Assembly: GCF_020723905.1 (NCBI RefSeq)
Contig: NZ_DYHZ01000002.1
Coordinates: 248,001 to 312,000, forward strand
Reading direction: 5' to 3'
From: Anaerolinea thermophila
GTDB lineage: Bacteria > Chloroflexota > Anaerolineae > Anaerolineales > Anaerolineaceae
DNA length: 64,000 nucleotides
Part shown: piece by piece, positions 27,114 through 35,452 of the stretch
Layout: the number at the start of each line of letters is the position of its first letter
How positions within the stretch are numbered: position 1 is the first letter of the stretch
Program-made: the position numbers and the translations under genes
The notes under the pieces: model-generated
What the model was told of the DNA's origin: nothing
The model's database searches: none
The model's input: only the letters and a program-made list of their open reading frames with translations

Positions 27114-27971
27114 TCAATCTTCCAGTCCGTAGATTGCGGCGGCAATAGCGCCGTACAGTGCCGTATCATATCCTAATGGACTTAACTCCACCTGCGGGGC
27201 GGCGACGATCTTCAGGTGTTCCTGCATCACCTGTACTGCCTGTTCCAGGAAGGCTTGCCCGCCGCCCAGAGCCACTCCACCTCCCAGGCGGATCAGGTCA
27301 GGAGCAAGAATGGCGGCAAGATTGCGCAGCCCCATGCCCAGATTGTAAGCCACCTCCGACCACTCAGAAGGCGAAAGCGCTTCGGCAGGTTTGCCATAGA
27401 TGCGCCGAATGGCATTGCCGGAGATCAACCCTTCCAGACAGTCGGGCAAGCCGCACTCGCACTGCACCCCGGCAGGGTTGGAACAGCGATAGGGGATGGA
27501 TTGATGTGCCACTTCGGGATGAATCTCGTTTGCCCCGCGGTAGATTTTACCATCCACCAGAAAACCGCCCCCCATCCCTGTGCTTAACGTCAGGTAAAGG
27601 AAGCGGCTGGCGCGCACCCCGCCGAAGTGATATTCCCCCAGAGCGGCAATATTGGTATCCACATCCACCCGGAAAGGGCACTGCCAGCGCTCTTCCATGA
27701 TTGCCTTCAGTGGAACCTGACGCCATGCAGGTTGATGCAGCGGGGAAACAACTCCCGTGCGCCACTCCAGCGGTCCGCCGACAGCGGCGCCAATTGCCTG
27801 AATGGTTTCGCCGTTTGCCACCTCTGCCACCATGGCGTGAAGCAATTCCAGACCTTCTTCCAGTGCCGGGGGAGTATCGGCGCGCATCCGCCGGAGGATG
27901 CGTCCATCCCGGGTTGCCGAAGCCGCCATGAATTTTGTCCCGCCAACGTCCAGCCCGATATAAACGCCCAT
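27114..27971 (-). CDS. ROK-family sugar kinase
   Basis: The 285-residue ROK kinase has a phosphate loop DVGGTKFM (~8-15), the catalytic VDVDTNIAALGE (~100-111), and STGMGGGFLVDG (~130). The ROK zinc cluster is CSNPAGVQCECGLPDCLEG, with Cys residues at ~167-183. The usual HxxxGH His site is present as EVAHQ. Family members phosphorylate glucose or related hexoses and hexosamines using ATP. The substrate cannot be told from sequence, but this is the only free-sugar kinase near the galactosamine-type locus and so a candidate for the missing hexosamine kinase. The ATG at 27971 follows GAGAGG and begins at the conserved phosphate loop; upstream codons are not conserved. Confidence 0.87.
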   Translation of the reverse strand: MGVYIGLDVGGTKFMAASATRDGRILRRMRADTPPALEEGLELLHAMVAEVANGETIQAIGAAVGGPLEWRTGVVSPLHQPAWRQVPLKAIMEERWQCPFRVDVDTNIAALGEYHFGGVRASRFLYLTLSTGMGGGFLVDGKIYRGANEIHPEVAHQSIPYRCSNPAGVQCECGLPDCLEGLISGNAIRRIYGKPAEALSPSEWSEVAYNLGMGLRNLAAILAPDLIRLGGGVALGGGQAFLEQAVQVMQEHLKIVAAPQVELSPLGYDTALYGAIAAAIYGLED

Positions 27972-28002
27972 GTTGCCTCTCAAAAAGTCTAATGGTGCCG
28001 GT

Positions 28003-28395
28003 TTATACCGTTTCGGTTGCCTTTCCGGATTTTCCAAATGAGACCTGCTCACAGATGACTTCTCCGGCTATCCGGAACATGTCCATCCCACACAGGGTGT
28101 GTGTCCCGCCGTTTGGATCCTGCCACAGGCATTTCCAGCGCGCCACACTGTGCAACCCCATCCCAAAGGCTTCCTGCACCTCAAACCGTGCGCCAGGGTG
28201 AGTCATGAAAAATTCCCGCCAGTACGAGCCAATACTTTCCCGCCCGCACAGTACCTCTCCGCAAGGCGAAGTGGGGCTTTCAAAGCGGCAATCTTCACTC
28301 AAAAGTGCCGTGAGGTCTTCCACTGCCTGCCGGTTGCAGGCTTGAAAGAATGCCAGCGCCAGGCGCACCGGTGCTTCAATTTTTCCCAGTTTCAT
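28003..28395 (-). CDS. NTF2/SnoaL-like small protein
   Basis: The 130-residue protein matches the SnoaL-like/NTF2 cone fold: a helix with ALAFFQACNRQAVEDLTALLSEDC, followed by ESIGSYWREFFMTHPGARFEV and a beta-rich half (VARWKCLWQDPNGG, CGMDMFRIAGEVICEQVSF). Such proteins bind small hydrophobic ligands or act as isomerases, dehydratases or polyketide-like enzymes, and often have no known substrate. No signal peptide is present. It lies 31 bases upstream of the ROK kinase start in the same direction, so it may be co-transcribed. Confidence 0.7.
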   Translation of the reverse strand: MKLGKIEAPVRLALAFFQACNRQAVEDLTALLSEDCRFESPTSPCGEVLCGRESIGSYWREFFMTHPGARFEVQEAFGMGLHSVARWKCLWQDPNGGTHTLCGMDMFRIAGEVICEQVSFGKSGKATETV

Positions 28396-28473
28396 CGCTG
28401 CCCTCCCGGTGAATGTCCTCTCTCATTATAGGAAAATTTAGCATTTTTTCTTATACGAATCCAAAAAATTCCC

Positions 28474-28501
28474 TTGACAATCTCCCAAACCGTTCTATAA
28501 T
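28474..28501 (+). promoter_or_regulatory. Promoter of the cysK-cysE operon
   Basis: A perfect TTGACA (28474-28479) and a perfect TATAAT (28496-28501) with a 16-base spacer. Transcription would begin near 28508, leaving a leader of ~263 bases before cysK. Confidence 0.9.
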
Positions 28502-28531
28502 TCGAGTAAGATGGTCAATGAAGGTGGATTG

Positions 28532-28585
28532 ATGGTTCTGGCGTGCATGTGTCCGAGGCGGGGCGTGGGATCCCTGCCTCGCTAG
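28532..28585 (+). CDS. Putative Cys leader peptide of cysK-cysE
   Basis: A 17-codon open frame encodes MVLACMCPRRGVGSLPR and ends with TAG at 28583. AAGGTGG (28521-28527) gives it a ribosome binding site 4 bases before the ATG. The Cys codons TGC (28544) and TGT (28550) flank a Met codon. An in-frame ATG at 28511 would extend it by seven residues. It lies inside the leader of the cysteine biosynthesis operon, just upstream of mutually exclusive RNA hairpins. By analogy with trpL-type peptides, its role would be to report Cys-tRNA supply through ribosome stalling. This is inferred from layout only. Confidence 0.65.
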   Translation: MVLACMCPRRGVGSLPR

Positions 28586-28711
28586 AGCCGTTAATCCCTG
28601 AGAGACAGCCAGCAGAGCGAAGGCAGCGGAGAACAGCCCCGCATACGCAAGTATGTTTGAGCGGTTCTCCGCTGTCTTTTCGTTTTCTTTCTGCTGGCTG
28701 TCCATTTTTTT
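28555..28711 (+). promoter_or_regulatory. Transcription attenuator of cysK-cysE
   Basis: Segment 1 GAGGCGGG (28555-28562) can pair with segment 2 CCCTGCCTC (28572-28580). Segment 2, as CTGCCTCGCT (28574-28583), can instead pair with segment 3 AGCGAAGGCAG (28616-28626, one bulge). Segment 3, as GGCAGCGGAGAAC (28622-28634), can pair with segment 4 GTTCTCCGCTGTC (28664-28676), followed by T-rich DNA. An outer 13-bp stem (28604-28616 with 28690-28702) reinforces the terminator and is followed by a run of seven T residues (28705-28711). A ribosome stalled at the Cys codons would mask segment 1 and favour read-through. Confidence 0.7.
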
Positions 28712-28770
28712 ACAGGAATGTTATGAATACCGGAACAAACCAAACCACATTATCGAAGGAGTACTAAACC

Positions 28771-29709
28771 ATGCGCATTGCAAACGACGCAACCGAACTG
28801 ATCGGCAATACCCCGCTGGTGCGCCTGAACCGCATCGCTCAGGAAGCCGGTGCCGTCGCCACTGTGGTGGCAAAACTGGAGTACTACAACCCCGCCAAAA
28901 GCGTCAAAGACCGCATTGGCGTGGCAATGATTAACGCCGCCGAGCAGGCAGGGCTGATCAAGCCCGACACGATCATCATCGAGCCGACCAGCGGCAACAC
29001 GGGCATAGCGCTGGCATTCGTCTGCGCGGCGCGCGGCTATCGCTGTGTGCTGGTGATGCCCGAGACGATGAGCAAAGAACGCCGTATGCTTTTGCGCGCT
29101 TACGGCGCCGAACTCATCCTCACTCCCGGGAGTGAGGGGATGGCAGGTGCCATCCGCAAAGCCGAAGAGATTGCTGCCAGCGACCCGCGTTACTTTATGC
29201 CGCAACAGTTCAAGAATCCTGCCAACCCGGAGATTCACCGCAAAACCACCGCTGAGGAAATCTGGCGTGATACCGATGGTCAGGTGGATATGGTGGTGGC
29301 GGGTGTCGGCACAGGCGGAACCATCACCGGCGTGGGCGAGGTGCTCAAAGCGCGCAAGCCCTCAGTGCGCATGATTGCCGTTGAGCCTGATGCCAGTCCG
29401 GTGCTTTCCGGCGGGCAGAAGGGTCCGCATCCCATTCAGGGGATTGGCGCAGGGTTCATTCCTGACGTGCTGAACACGCAAATCTACGATGAAATTGTGC
29501 GCGTCAAAGCCGAAGATGCCTTTGCTACGGCGCGCAAGATGGCAAAGATGGAAGGTTTGCTGGTGGGCATTTCTTCGGGCGCGGCGACGTGGGCGGCGCT
29601 TCAGGTGGCGGCTCGTCCCGAGAACGCCGGTAAACTCATTGTGGTCATCATTCCTTCGTTCGGCGAACGCTATCTCAGTACAGCGCTGTTCGCCGATTTA
29701 GCGGATTAG
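28771..29709 (+). CDS. cysK: Cysteine synthase A (O-acetylserine sulfhydrylase)
   Basis: This 312-residue PLP enzyme has the Schiff-base lysine in [11 protein letters not shown] (~38-48), the phosphate/substrate loop [11 protein letters not shown] (~72-82), the GTGGTITG phosphate-binding loop (~178) and the C-terminal SSGAA. It converts O-acetylserine and sulfide into cysteine. It is directly followed by cysE, which supplies O-acetylserine and classically forms the cysteine synthase complex with CysK. The ribosome binding site (GAAGGAG) is strong. The long structured leader with a Cys-containing reading frame suggests attenuation by cysteine supply. Confidence 0.97.
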   Translation: MRIANDATELIGNTPLVRLNRIAQEAGAVATVVAKLEYYNPAKSVKDRIGVAMINAAEQAGLIKPDTIIIEPTSGNTGIALAFVCAARGYRCVLVMPETMSKERRMLLRAYGAELILTPGSEGMAGAIRKAEEIAASDPRYFMPQQFKNPANPEIHRKTTAEEIWRDTDGQVDMVVAGVGTGGTITGVGEVLKARKPSVRMIAVEPDASPVLSGGQKGPHPIQGIGAGFIPDVLNTQIYDEIVRVKAEDAFATARKMAKMEGLLVGISSGAATWAALQVAARPENAGKLIVVIIPSFGERYLSTALFADLAD

Positions 29710-29730
29710 TTTGTTTTCAGAGGTGATTGT

Positions 29731-30561
29731 ATGGTGGGGAAATTTTTCCAGATGATGCGCGAGGATATTGCCTCGGTATTTGAGCGCGACCCCGCGGCGC
29801 GCAGTGTACTCGAGATTCTGGTGGCTTATCCGGGACTGCACGCCGTATGGGGACACCGTATTGCCCACTGGCTGTGGGGACGCGGGTTCAAGACGCTGGC
29901 GCGCTGGCTGTCGCACGTCATGCGTTTCCTGACCGGCATTGAAATTCACCCCGGAGCGACCATTGGACGGCGTTTCTTCATTGATCACGGAATGGGTGTA
30001 GTTATTGGCGAAACTGCCGAGATTGGTAACGATGTTACCCTGTATCATGGGGTCACGCTGGGCGGCACCAGTCTGCAGAAGGGCAAACGCCATCCCACCC
30101 TGGAAGACCATGTGGTGGTGGGGGCAGGGGCAAAGATTCTGGGAGCCATCACCGTGGGCACGGGAAGCCGCATCGGCGCCAATGCCGTGGTGGTGAAGAG
30201 CGTACCGCCCAACTCGGTGGTGGTAGGCGTTCCCGGTCAGGTGGTGGTGCGCAACCGCCCGCAGACCGCCGCTCCCGATTTGAATCACAACATCCTGCCT
30301 GATACCATCGGCACCACGGTGGCGGCGCTCATTGAGCGGGTTGAATCGCTGGAGAAACGTCTGGAAGAAGCCCGCCAGCAGGTTCAACCCGCGTTGATTG
30401 GCTCCAGCGACCGCCTGGAACGTCTCGAAGCCGTCCTGCGCTCCCATGTACTGGAGCACCCGCATCTGGTGCCGGGCAACGGCAAAGAGCACCTGCATCA
30501 CACTCGCCTGCCGCATCCGGATGCCTCCGGTGTGTGGCATGAGGAAGATTTCACTATCTGA
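29731..30561 (+). CDS. cysE: Serine O-acetyltransferase
   Basis: The 276-residue left-handed beta-helix acetyltransferase has an N-terminal helical domain (~1-70), then hexapeptide repeats ([42 protein letters not shown], ~70-170) with the catalytic His in HGVTLGG. It acetylates serine for CysK. The extra ~80 residues after the hexapeptide core include a coiled-coil-like stretch (~193-245) and a tail ending HEEDFTI. A C-terminal isoleucine is the typical CysE anchor for the CysK active site, so the complex probably forms. It follows cysK by 21 bases. Confidence 0.95.
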   Translation: MVGKFFQMMREDIASVFERDPAARSVLEILVAYPGLHAVWGHRIAHWLWGRGFKTLARWLSHVMRFLTGIEIHPGATIGRRFFIDHGMGVVIGETAEIGNDVTLYHGVTLGGTSLQKGKRHPTLEDHVVVGAGAKILGAITVGTGSRIGANAVVVKSVPPNSVVVGVPGQVVVRNRPQTAAPDLNHNILPDTIGTTVAALIERVESLEKRLEEARQQVQPALIGSSDRLERLEAVLRSHVLEHPHLVPGNGKEHLHHTRLPHPDASGVWHEEDFTI

Positions 30562-30583
30562 GTCCCCGCCATCCCTGAACATC

Positions 30584-30629
30584 AAACAGGGTAGAAGCGT
30601 TCTTTCCCGCGCTTCTACCCTGTTTTTTT
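30584..30629 (+). terminator. Intrinsic terminator of cysK-cysE
   Basis: AAACAGGGTAGAAGCG (30584-30599) pairs perfectly over 16 bases with 30610-30625, followed by a T-run. It lies between convergent cysE and icd and may also slow transcription from the icd side, where the T-tract is weaker. Confidence 0.92.
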
Positions 30630-30647
30630 GTCGAAATGGAAAGTGCA

Positions 30648-31928
30648 TTAATCCATGTGGCGAATGACCGCGTCGCCAAACTCGGAACATTTGAGCAGGC
30701 TGGCACCTTCCATCAGGCGGTGGAAGTCATAGGTCACCGTCTTGGCTGCAATTGCCCCTTCCATACCGCGGATGATCAGGTCGGCGGCTTCTGTCCAGCC
30801 CATGTAACGCAGCATCATCTCGCCGGAGAGGATGACTGAGCCGGGGTTGACCATGTCCTTATCGGCGTATTTGGGAGCCGTGCCGTGGGTGGCTTCAAAA
30901 ACGGCATGCCCGGTGACGTAGTTGATGTTGCCCCCCGGTGCGATGCCAATGCCCCCGACCTGCGCCGCCAGCGCATCAGACAGGTAATCGCCGTTCAGGT
31001 TCATGGTTGCCAGCACGTCAAACTCGCGCGGACGCAGGAGGGTCTGCTGGAAGACGATATCGGCAATTACATCTTTGACGAGCAGTTTGCCGGCTTTCAA
31101 AGCGGCTTCCTGCTCAGCATTGGCGGCTTCCTCGCCTTTTTCGGCTCTGGTGCGCTCCCACTGTGCCCATGTGTAGGTCTGATCGCCAAATTCCTGCTCC
31201 GCAACCTCATAGCCCCAGTTGCGGAAAGCGCCTTCGGTGTACTTCATGATGTTGCCCTTATGCACCAGGGTGACGCTGCGACGCCGGTTTTCCAGTGCGT
31301 AGCGAATCGCCGCCCGCACCAGCCGCGCCGTACCTTCCCGCGAAACCGGTTTGATGCCGATGCCCGCCGTCTCGGGGAAACGAATTTTGGCGTAATCTTT
31401 GGGAAAATGCTCTTTGAGCAGTTGCTTGAAGCGGACGTTTTCTTCCGTGCCGTATTCGTATTCAATGCCGGTGTAAATGTCCTCGGTGTTCTCGCGGAAG
31501 ATGACCATGTCCACCAGTTCGGGGTGTCGCACCGGACTGGGGACGCCCGAAAAGTAGCGCACAGGGCGCAGGCAGACGTATAAATCCAGTTCCTTGCGCA
31601 GGGCAACGTTGAGTGAGCGGATACCCCCGCCGATGGGCGTGGTCAGGGGACCTTTAATGCCCACCAGATATTCCCGAAATGCCTGCAGGGTTTCATCGGG
31701 AAGCCACGTACCCAGCGTGTTAAAGGCTTTCTCCCCTGCCAGTACTTCCTTCCAGACAATACGGCGTTCACCGCGGTAGGCTTTTTCCACCGCGGCATCA
31801 AAGACGCGCACCGCCGCGCGCCAGATGTCCGGTCCGGTGCCATCGCCGATGATAAAGGGAATGATGGGGTGAGACGGGACGTGCAGTTGTCCGTTTTGCA
31901 TGGTAATGCGTTCGCCAGTTTCGCTCAT
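30648..31928 (-). CDS. icd: Isocitrate dehydrogenase (NADP-type)
   Basis: The 426-residue enzyme belongs to the isocitrate/isopropylmalate dehydrogenase family and is of bacterial Icd type. It has [12 protein letters not shown] (~26), the substrate serine loop [25 protein letters not shown] in two parts (~108-130), [15 protein letters not shown] (~150), [17 protein letters not shown] (~315) and a coenzyme region [11 protein letters not shown] (~355). It oxidatively decarboxylates isocitrate to 2-oxoglutarate in the TCA cycle. NADP use is inferred from overall similarity to E. coli-type Icd rather than from a decisive residue. A strong AGGAGG lies 12 bases before the ATG. It is monocistronic and convergent to cysE. 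Confidence 0.95.
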   Translation of the reverse strand: MSETGERITMQNGQLHVPSHPIIPFIIGDGTGPDIWRAAVRVFDAAVEKAYRGERRIVWKEVLAGEKAFNTLGTWLPDETLQAFREYLVGIKGPLTTPIGGGIRSLNVALRKELDLYVCLRPVRYFSGVPSPVRHPELVDMVIFRENTEDIYTGIEYEYGTEENVRFKQLLKEHFPKDYAKIRFPETAGIGIKPVSREGTARLVRAAIRYALENRRRSVTLVHKGNIMKYTEGAFRNWGYEVAEQEFGDQTYTWAQWERTRAEKGEEAANAEQEAALKAGKLLVKDVIADIVFQQTLLRPREFDVLATMNLNGDYLSDALAAQVGGIGIAPGGNINYVTGHAVFEATHGTAPKYADKDMVNPGSVILSGEMMLRYMGWTEAADLIIRGMEGAIAAKTVTYDFHRLMEGASLLKCSEFGDAVIRHMD

Positions 31929-32202
31929 ACGACTCCAGTACCTCCTGTTGTAGGGTTATTTTACCTTTTTTCATCTAAATGCGGGATAATGAGCGGTTGG
32001 GGAATATTTTTCTTGCCCTGCCAGAGAAAGGATAAGAACTGCCTTCGCACTGACTTCTTTTGCGAAGAGACAAAACCGGTTTTCTCCTTCACCTTCAGGG
32101 AGAAGGGGAGACTGAAGGAAGTCACCCAGAGGTCAACAGCCAGTTGAACTTGAGAAAGTCTCTAAAATTTCTGACTGGTTCCCCTTCACCCCTTGCGGGG
32201 TT
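31929..32202. other. Gene-free stretch with small inverted repeats
   Basis: This gap holds the icd promoter region (TAAAAT on the minus strand near 31963-31970) and the 3' flank of the sugar operon. CTTCGCA...TGCGAAG (~32043-32063) and CTTCAG...CTGAAG (~32093-32118) form small hairpins, and CCCC TTGC GGGG lies at ~32189-32200. No T-tract-backed terminator is obvious for gatZ. I see no gene. Confidence 0.5.
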
Positions 32203-33525
32203 TCAGAGCGGGGATAGGGGCAACCTGTTCTGAAGCGTTCCGCAGGCAGAGGCGTAATCTTCCAGCGTTTCCAGAATGCGCGCCCGAATCAGGTCCTGCG
32301 GGTGGCTGAAGATTTCCCCTGCGCGCACCCTGCGGTAGATGGATGGCAGATACTGGCTGAGCAGACTCAACGGGGGCGGGTATGCTTTCAGGTTGGCGAG
32401 CAGTCTCTGCACGGCTTCCTGCACGGCGGTCTGGTGCCAGTAGTAGCGGATGCGGTCGCTGAAACTGTAGCGGCGCGCCAGGACCTGTTCGGCAGGAGTG
32501 CCGGGGTAGTACCCCTGCCAGTGACGCGGATCGTTTGTCATGACCTGCTCAAGGACTTCTGTCAGGTGGGAAAGGGGCACGCCTTTTGCGCTCAGCGTTT
32601 CCCGTTCGATGTGTTCCAGCGCAAACAGGGCTTCGCGGTAGGCAAAAGTCAACGCCGGACCCACTTTGAGGATGGCAAAGTGATCTTCCACCAGCGCACG
32701 CAAAGAAGTACGGGTTTGATAATCGGTGGAGTGGGCTTCGTACACCATGCCGGGCACAGTTTCGATGAAGGATTTCAGCGGAAAAGCCGCTTCCCGCCGG
32801 TAATCGTGGATGCTGGCAACGCCGAATTCCACCCCCGGTTGTACCACCAGGGCGATAACGCGCTCCCAGGCAGAGGTAAGCCCTGCCTGCGCAAATGCCC
32901 GGCGGAAAGCCTCCAGGGTGGACTGTGCTTCCTGTGGGGAGGTTACGCGTACTTCCTCTTCCTGCACCTGCGTCCCGCCCGGTGCGGGTACTTCGCTGCC
33001 GATGACATACACGGGCTTGACCGCCCCGGCGGCGGCTTCGGCGGCGGCGCACAACTGCGCCGCCCGCCGGGCAATGCGTTCCAGCGGAAGCGGTTGACTG
33101 AGATCATCATCGGCGCAGGGCATGGAAGCGTCCAGATGGATCTTGGTGTAGCCTGCACGCACATACGCCTGCACCATCTCCACGGCTTTTGCCATGGCTT
33201 TTTCGGCGGGGTGTTCCCGCCACGGGTACGGTCCCAGATGATCGCCGCCCAGGATGACCTGCGCAGGGGACATACCTTCCTGCGCCAGCAGATTTTGCAG
33301 GAAGGCAACAAAGATGGCGGGGGTCATTCCGCTGTAACCGCCTTCCGGGTTGACCTGGTTGCAGGTGGTTTCCACCAGCAGGGGTACGCCGGTCTGGCGG
33401 GCAAGGTGGCAGGCGGCGCTCAGCACAACAGGATGGGCGGAGCAGATGGACGGCATTCCCCGCGCCTCTCCCTGTTTCTGAGCGGCAACCATCTCTTGAA
33501 GTGGTGCGGGCGTGCTGAAGATCAT
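32203..33525 (-). CDS. gatZ: GatZ/KbaZ-family protein, probable tagatose-6-phosphate 4-epimerase or aldolase subunit
   Basis: The 440-residue TIM-barrel protein matches GatZ/KbaZ throughout: ICSAHPVVLSAACHLA (~27), VETTCNQVNPEGGYSGMTP (~51-69), ILGGDHLGPYPW (~92) and KIHLDASMPCADDD (~125). In enterobacteria GatZ is described as the non-catalytic partner of the class II aldolase GatY. No GatY/KbaY is encoded here; the aldolase of this locus is LacD-like. From memory, thermophile GatZ proteins, including from Anaerolinea, are reported to interconvert fructose 6-phosphate and tagatose 6-phosphate. That would let tagatose 6-phosphate enter glycolysis directly. It is the last gene of the operon and overlaps pfkB by 4 bases. 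Confidence 0.88.
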   Translation of the reverse strand: MIFSTPAPLQEMVAAQKQGEARGMPSICSAHPVVLSAACHLARQTGVPLLVETTCNQVNPEGGYSGMTPAIFVAFLQNLLAQEGMSPAQVILGGDHLGPYPWREHPAEKAMAKAVEMVQAYVRAGYTKIHLDASMPCADDDLSQPLPLERIARRAAQLCAAAEAAAGAVKPVYVIGSEVPAPGGTQVQEEEVRVTSPQEAQSTLEAFRRAFAQAGLTSAWERVIALVVQPGVEFGVASIHDYRREAAFPLKSFIETVPGMVYEAHSTDYQTRTSLRALVEDHFAILKVGPALTFAYREALFALEHIERETLSAKGVPLSHLTEVLEQVMTNDPRHWQGYYPGTPAEQVLARRYSFSDRIRYYWHQTAVQEAVQRLLANLKAYPPPLSLLSQYLPSIYRRVRAGEIFSHPQDLIRARILETLEDYASACGTLQNRLPLSPL

Positions 33526-34472
33526 GCCTTCCCTCTTTGAAGAACATCCAGCGCCTCAGCAAGGGTGGGCTGAGCCCCCGTTCCCCCTGCTGCGCGGGTG
33601 GACAGACTTCCGCAAATCACGCCCATGCGCAGGCAGTCTTCCAGAGTCCAGCCGTGCAGGTACCCGTACAGGAATCCCGCGTCGAAGGAATCGCCCGCGC
33701 CAACGGTATCCACCACATCCACAGATAGCGCAGGCACCAGCACCATCTGCTCATGTTGTACACCAGCGGCTCCCTGCGCCCCCCATTTCATCGCCAGGGT
33801 ATGTACCTGTCTTCCCAGCGCCCGGGCGGCTTCTACAGGGTCGTTCATGCCGGTGAGCGAACAGGCTTCGGTTTGATTGGGCAGAAACACGTCTGTCCAT
33901 GCCAGCAACTCGCGGATACCCTGCCAGGATTGTCCGGGGTCATAGTTGGGGTCGAGCGAGGTGGTCAGCCCGAAGCGGCGGGCGCGGCGGAAGAGGTCGG
34001 GCAAGCCCGATTGCAGAGCGGTTTGCAGAAAATACGAGGCAATGTGCAGATGACGTGCCTGCTGGAGCAGGTCATCGGTGACATCCCCGGCGGTAAGAGC
34101 GGCAATTAATCCAGGAAAGGTGAGGATGGCGCGGTCGTTCCCACGGTTGAGGATGACGCTCAAACCGGTTTTTCCGCCTTGCATCATCTTTACGGCGCGG
34201 GTGTCAATACCGTATGCCTGCATGGCTTCCAGCATGAAGCGCCCAAACAGGTCGTCCCCGCACTTGCCCACAAAGGCTACCCGCAAGCCAAGGCGCGCCG
34301 CGCCGCAGGCGAAGATGACCGATGAAGAGCCGATGGTCAGGTGGGCGGACTCCACGCACTTTTCCACCTGTCCAAACACCGGTTCCACATTGCCGGTGAG
34401 AATCAGGTCGGGGTTGATCTCACCGGCAACCAGAAGGTCAAATGGTCTGGAAGATGCAGTTCCGTCAAGCAT
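33522..34472 (-). CDS. PfkB-family carbohydrate kinase
   Basis: This 316-residue ribokinase-fold protein has the N-terminal FVGKCGDDLFGRFM (~75-88) and the PfkB signature DVVDTVGAGDSFDAGFLYGYL (~250-270, in part), with the catalytic base in GAGDSF. Position between an aldolase and GatZ suggests tagatose 6-phosphate kinase (LacC-like), producing tagatose 1,6-bisphosphate. Ketohexose, deoxygluconate or hexosamine kinase activity cannot be excluded from sequence alone. The ATG lies 6 bases after the aldolase stop, and its stop overlaps gatZ, so the three are translationally coupled. Confidence 0.88.
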   Translation of the reverse strand: MLDGTASSRPFDLLVAGEINPDLILTGNVEPVFGQVEKCVESAHLTIGSSSVIFACGAARLGLRVAFVGKCGDDLFGRFMLEAMQAYGIDTRAVKMMQGGKTGLSVILNRGNDRAILTFPGLIAALTAGDVTDDLLQQARHLHIASYFLQTALQSGLPDLFRRARRFGLTTSLDPNYDPGQSWQGIRELLAWTDVFLPNQTEACSLTGMNDPVEAARALGRQVHTLAMKWGAQGAAGVQHEQMVLVPALSVDVVDTVGAGDSFDAGFLYGYLHGWTLEDCLRMGVICGSLSTRAAGGTGAQPTLAEALDVLQRGKA

Positions 34473-34478
34473 AGGCTT

Positions 34479-35426
34479 TCAGTAGTGGCGGTACCAGTCG
34501 AACGGCGCGCTGGAAGTGTACACTTCGGTAAATGGTCGTGCCAGTGCCAGGCACAGGGCGGTCAGGCGTTCCAGACGCGGGCGAGCCGTATGGCGCAAAA
34601 AATCCAGTCGCGCGCTTCCCTCAAGAGGGACGGCTTCCTGCCAGACGGCTCGTCCTACGGCAATGCCACTGGCTCCGGCGCGGCAGGCAACCTCTACCTG
34701 TTGCAGGTAGGTTTCAAAAGACACAGCAGCGGAGAGCAAAATCCACGGCGCCTGGCTTGCCTCATGCAGTTCGGCGCAGGCATCGGCAAGGCGAGCCATG
34801 TCGGCGTCATCGGTTGCCTGAGGCAGTTCGGCTTTGAGTAAATCCACCCCGGAAATGGCGGTGAGGCGGCGCGCCGTCTCAATGACCACCCGGCGCTTTT
34901 CCTCGCCGGAAAGGCGCTCCCCCTTTAAGGGGTAGGACAGGGGTTCGAGCATCAGCGCCAGGTCAACCTGCTGACATTCGGCGGCAACCTGCGCAACAAA
35001 GTCCTCAATTTCCCCGGACGTGGGCGCATCCGGATGGTAGTACACCAGCAGTTTTACCATGCTGGCGCCCATGCGTTTGGCTTTTTCCACGCTCCAGCCG
35101 GGCAGAATTTGAGAACGGCGCGCATGGGGATCGCCGGTGTAGCCGGTGGCTTCCAGTGCCACCACCAGACCGCGATTTCCAGGCAGGGCGCCGCTGGCTA
35201 TTGCCTGCGCCGCTGAGACTTCCGGGTCGAGCAGCACGCCGGTGGCATAGGGTGCCAGTTCGGTGGTCACATCCAGTTTGAAACGGCTCAGTTCGCCGTC
35301 ATCCTGAAAGCGTGGGTTGGCGCGGCGCAGATTCTGGCGGTGATCCAGTGCCAGAAAGGTAAACGTGCCGCGTGCAGAGGCACAGGTTTGGAAAGAACGG
35401 AATTTGGCAATACTCAATGCTTTCAT
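34479..35426 (-). CDS. lacD: LacD-like class I tagatose-1,6-bisphosphate aldolase
   Basis: The 315-residue class I aldolase has LALDHRQNLRR (~26-36), VKLLVYYHPDAP (~125) and LLKAELPQA (~203), where the lysine is the expected Schiff-base residue. ASGIAVGRAVWQEAV (~260) forms the phosphate-binding strand. LacD cleaves tagatose 1,6-bisphosphate to dihydroxyacetone phosphate and glyceraldehyde 3-phosphate. The related YihT cleaves sulfofructose 1-phosphate, so the exact substrate is inferred from context (AgaS-like isomerase, PfkB, GatZ). An upstream ATG at 35441 exists, but GGAAAGGA between the two suits the ATG at 35426. Confidence 0.82.
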   Translation of the reverse strand: MKALSIAKFRSFQTCASARGTFTFLALDHRQNLRRANPRFQDDGELSRFKLDVTTELAPYATGVLLDPEVSAAQAIASGALPGNRGLVVALEATGYTGDPHARRSQILPGWSVEKAKRMGASMVKLLVYYHPDAPTSGEIEDFVAQVAAECQQVDLALMLEPLSYPLKGERLSGEEKRRVVIETARRLTAISGVDLLKAELPQATDDADMARLADACAELHEASQAPWILLSAAVSFETYLQQVEVACRAGASGIAVGRAVWQEAVPLEGSARLDFLRHTARPRLERLTALCLALARPFTEVYTSSAPFDWYRHY

Positions 35427-35452
35427 AAAAATCCTTTCCATGACGTGCAGGA

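Noticed and set aside
28508-28711. cysK leader as 6S RNA or a known riboswitch (SAM, TPP, T-box)
   Set aside because: The outer stem does not close around the 5' end as in 6S RNA, and no S-box, THI-box or GGTGGNACC signature is present. The Cys-containing frame plus alternative hairpins explain the region better.
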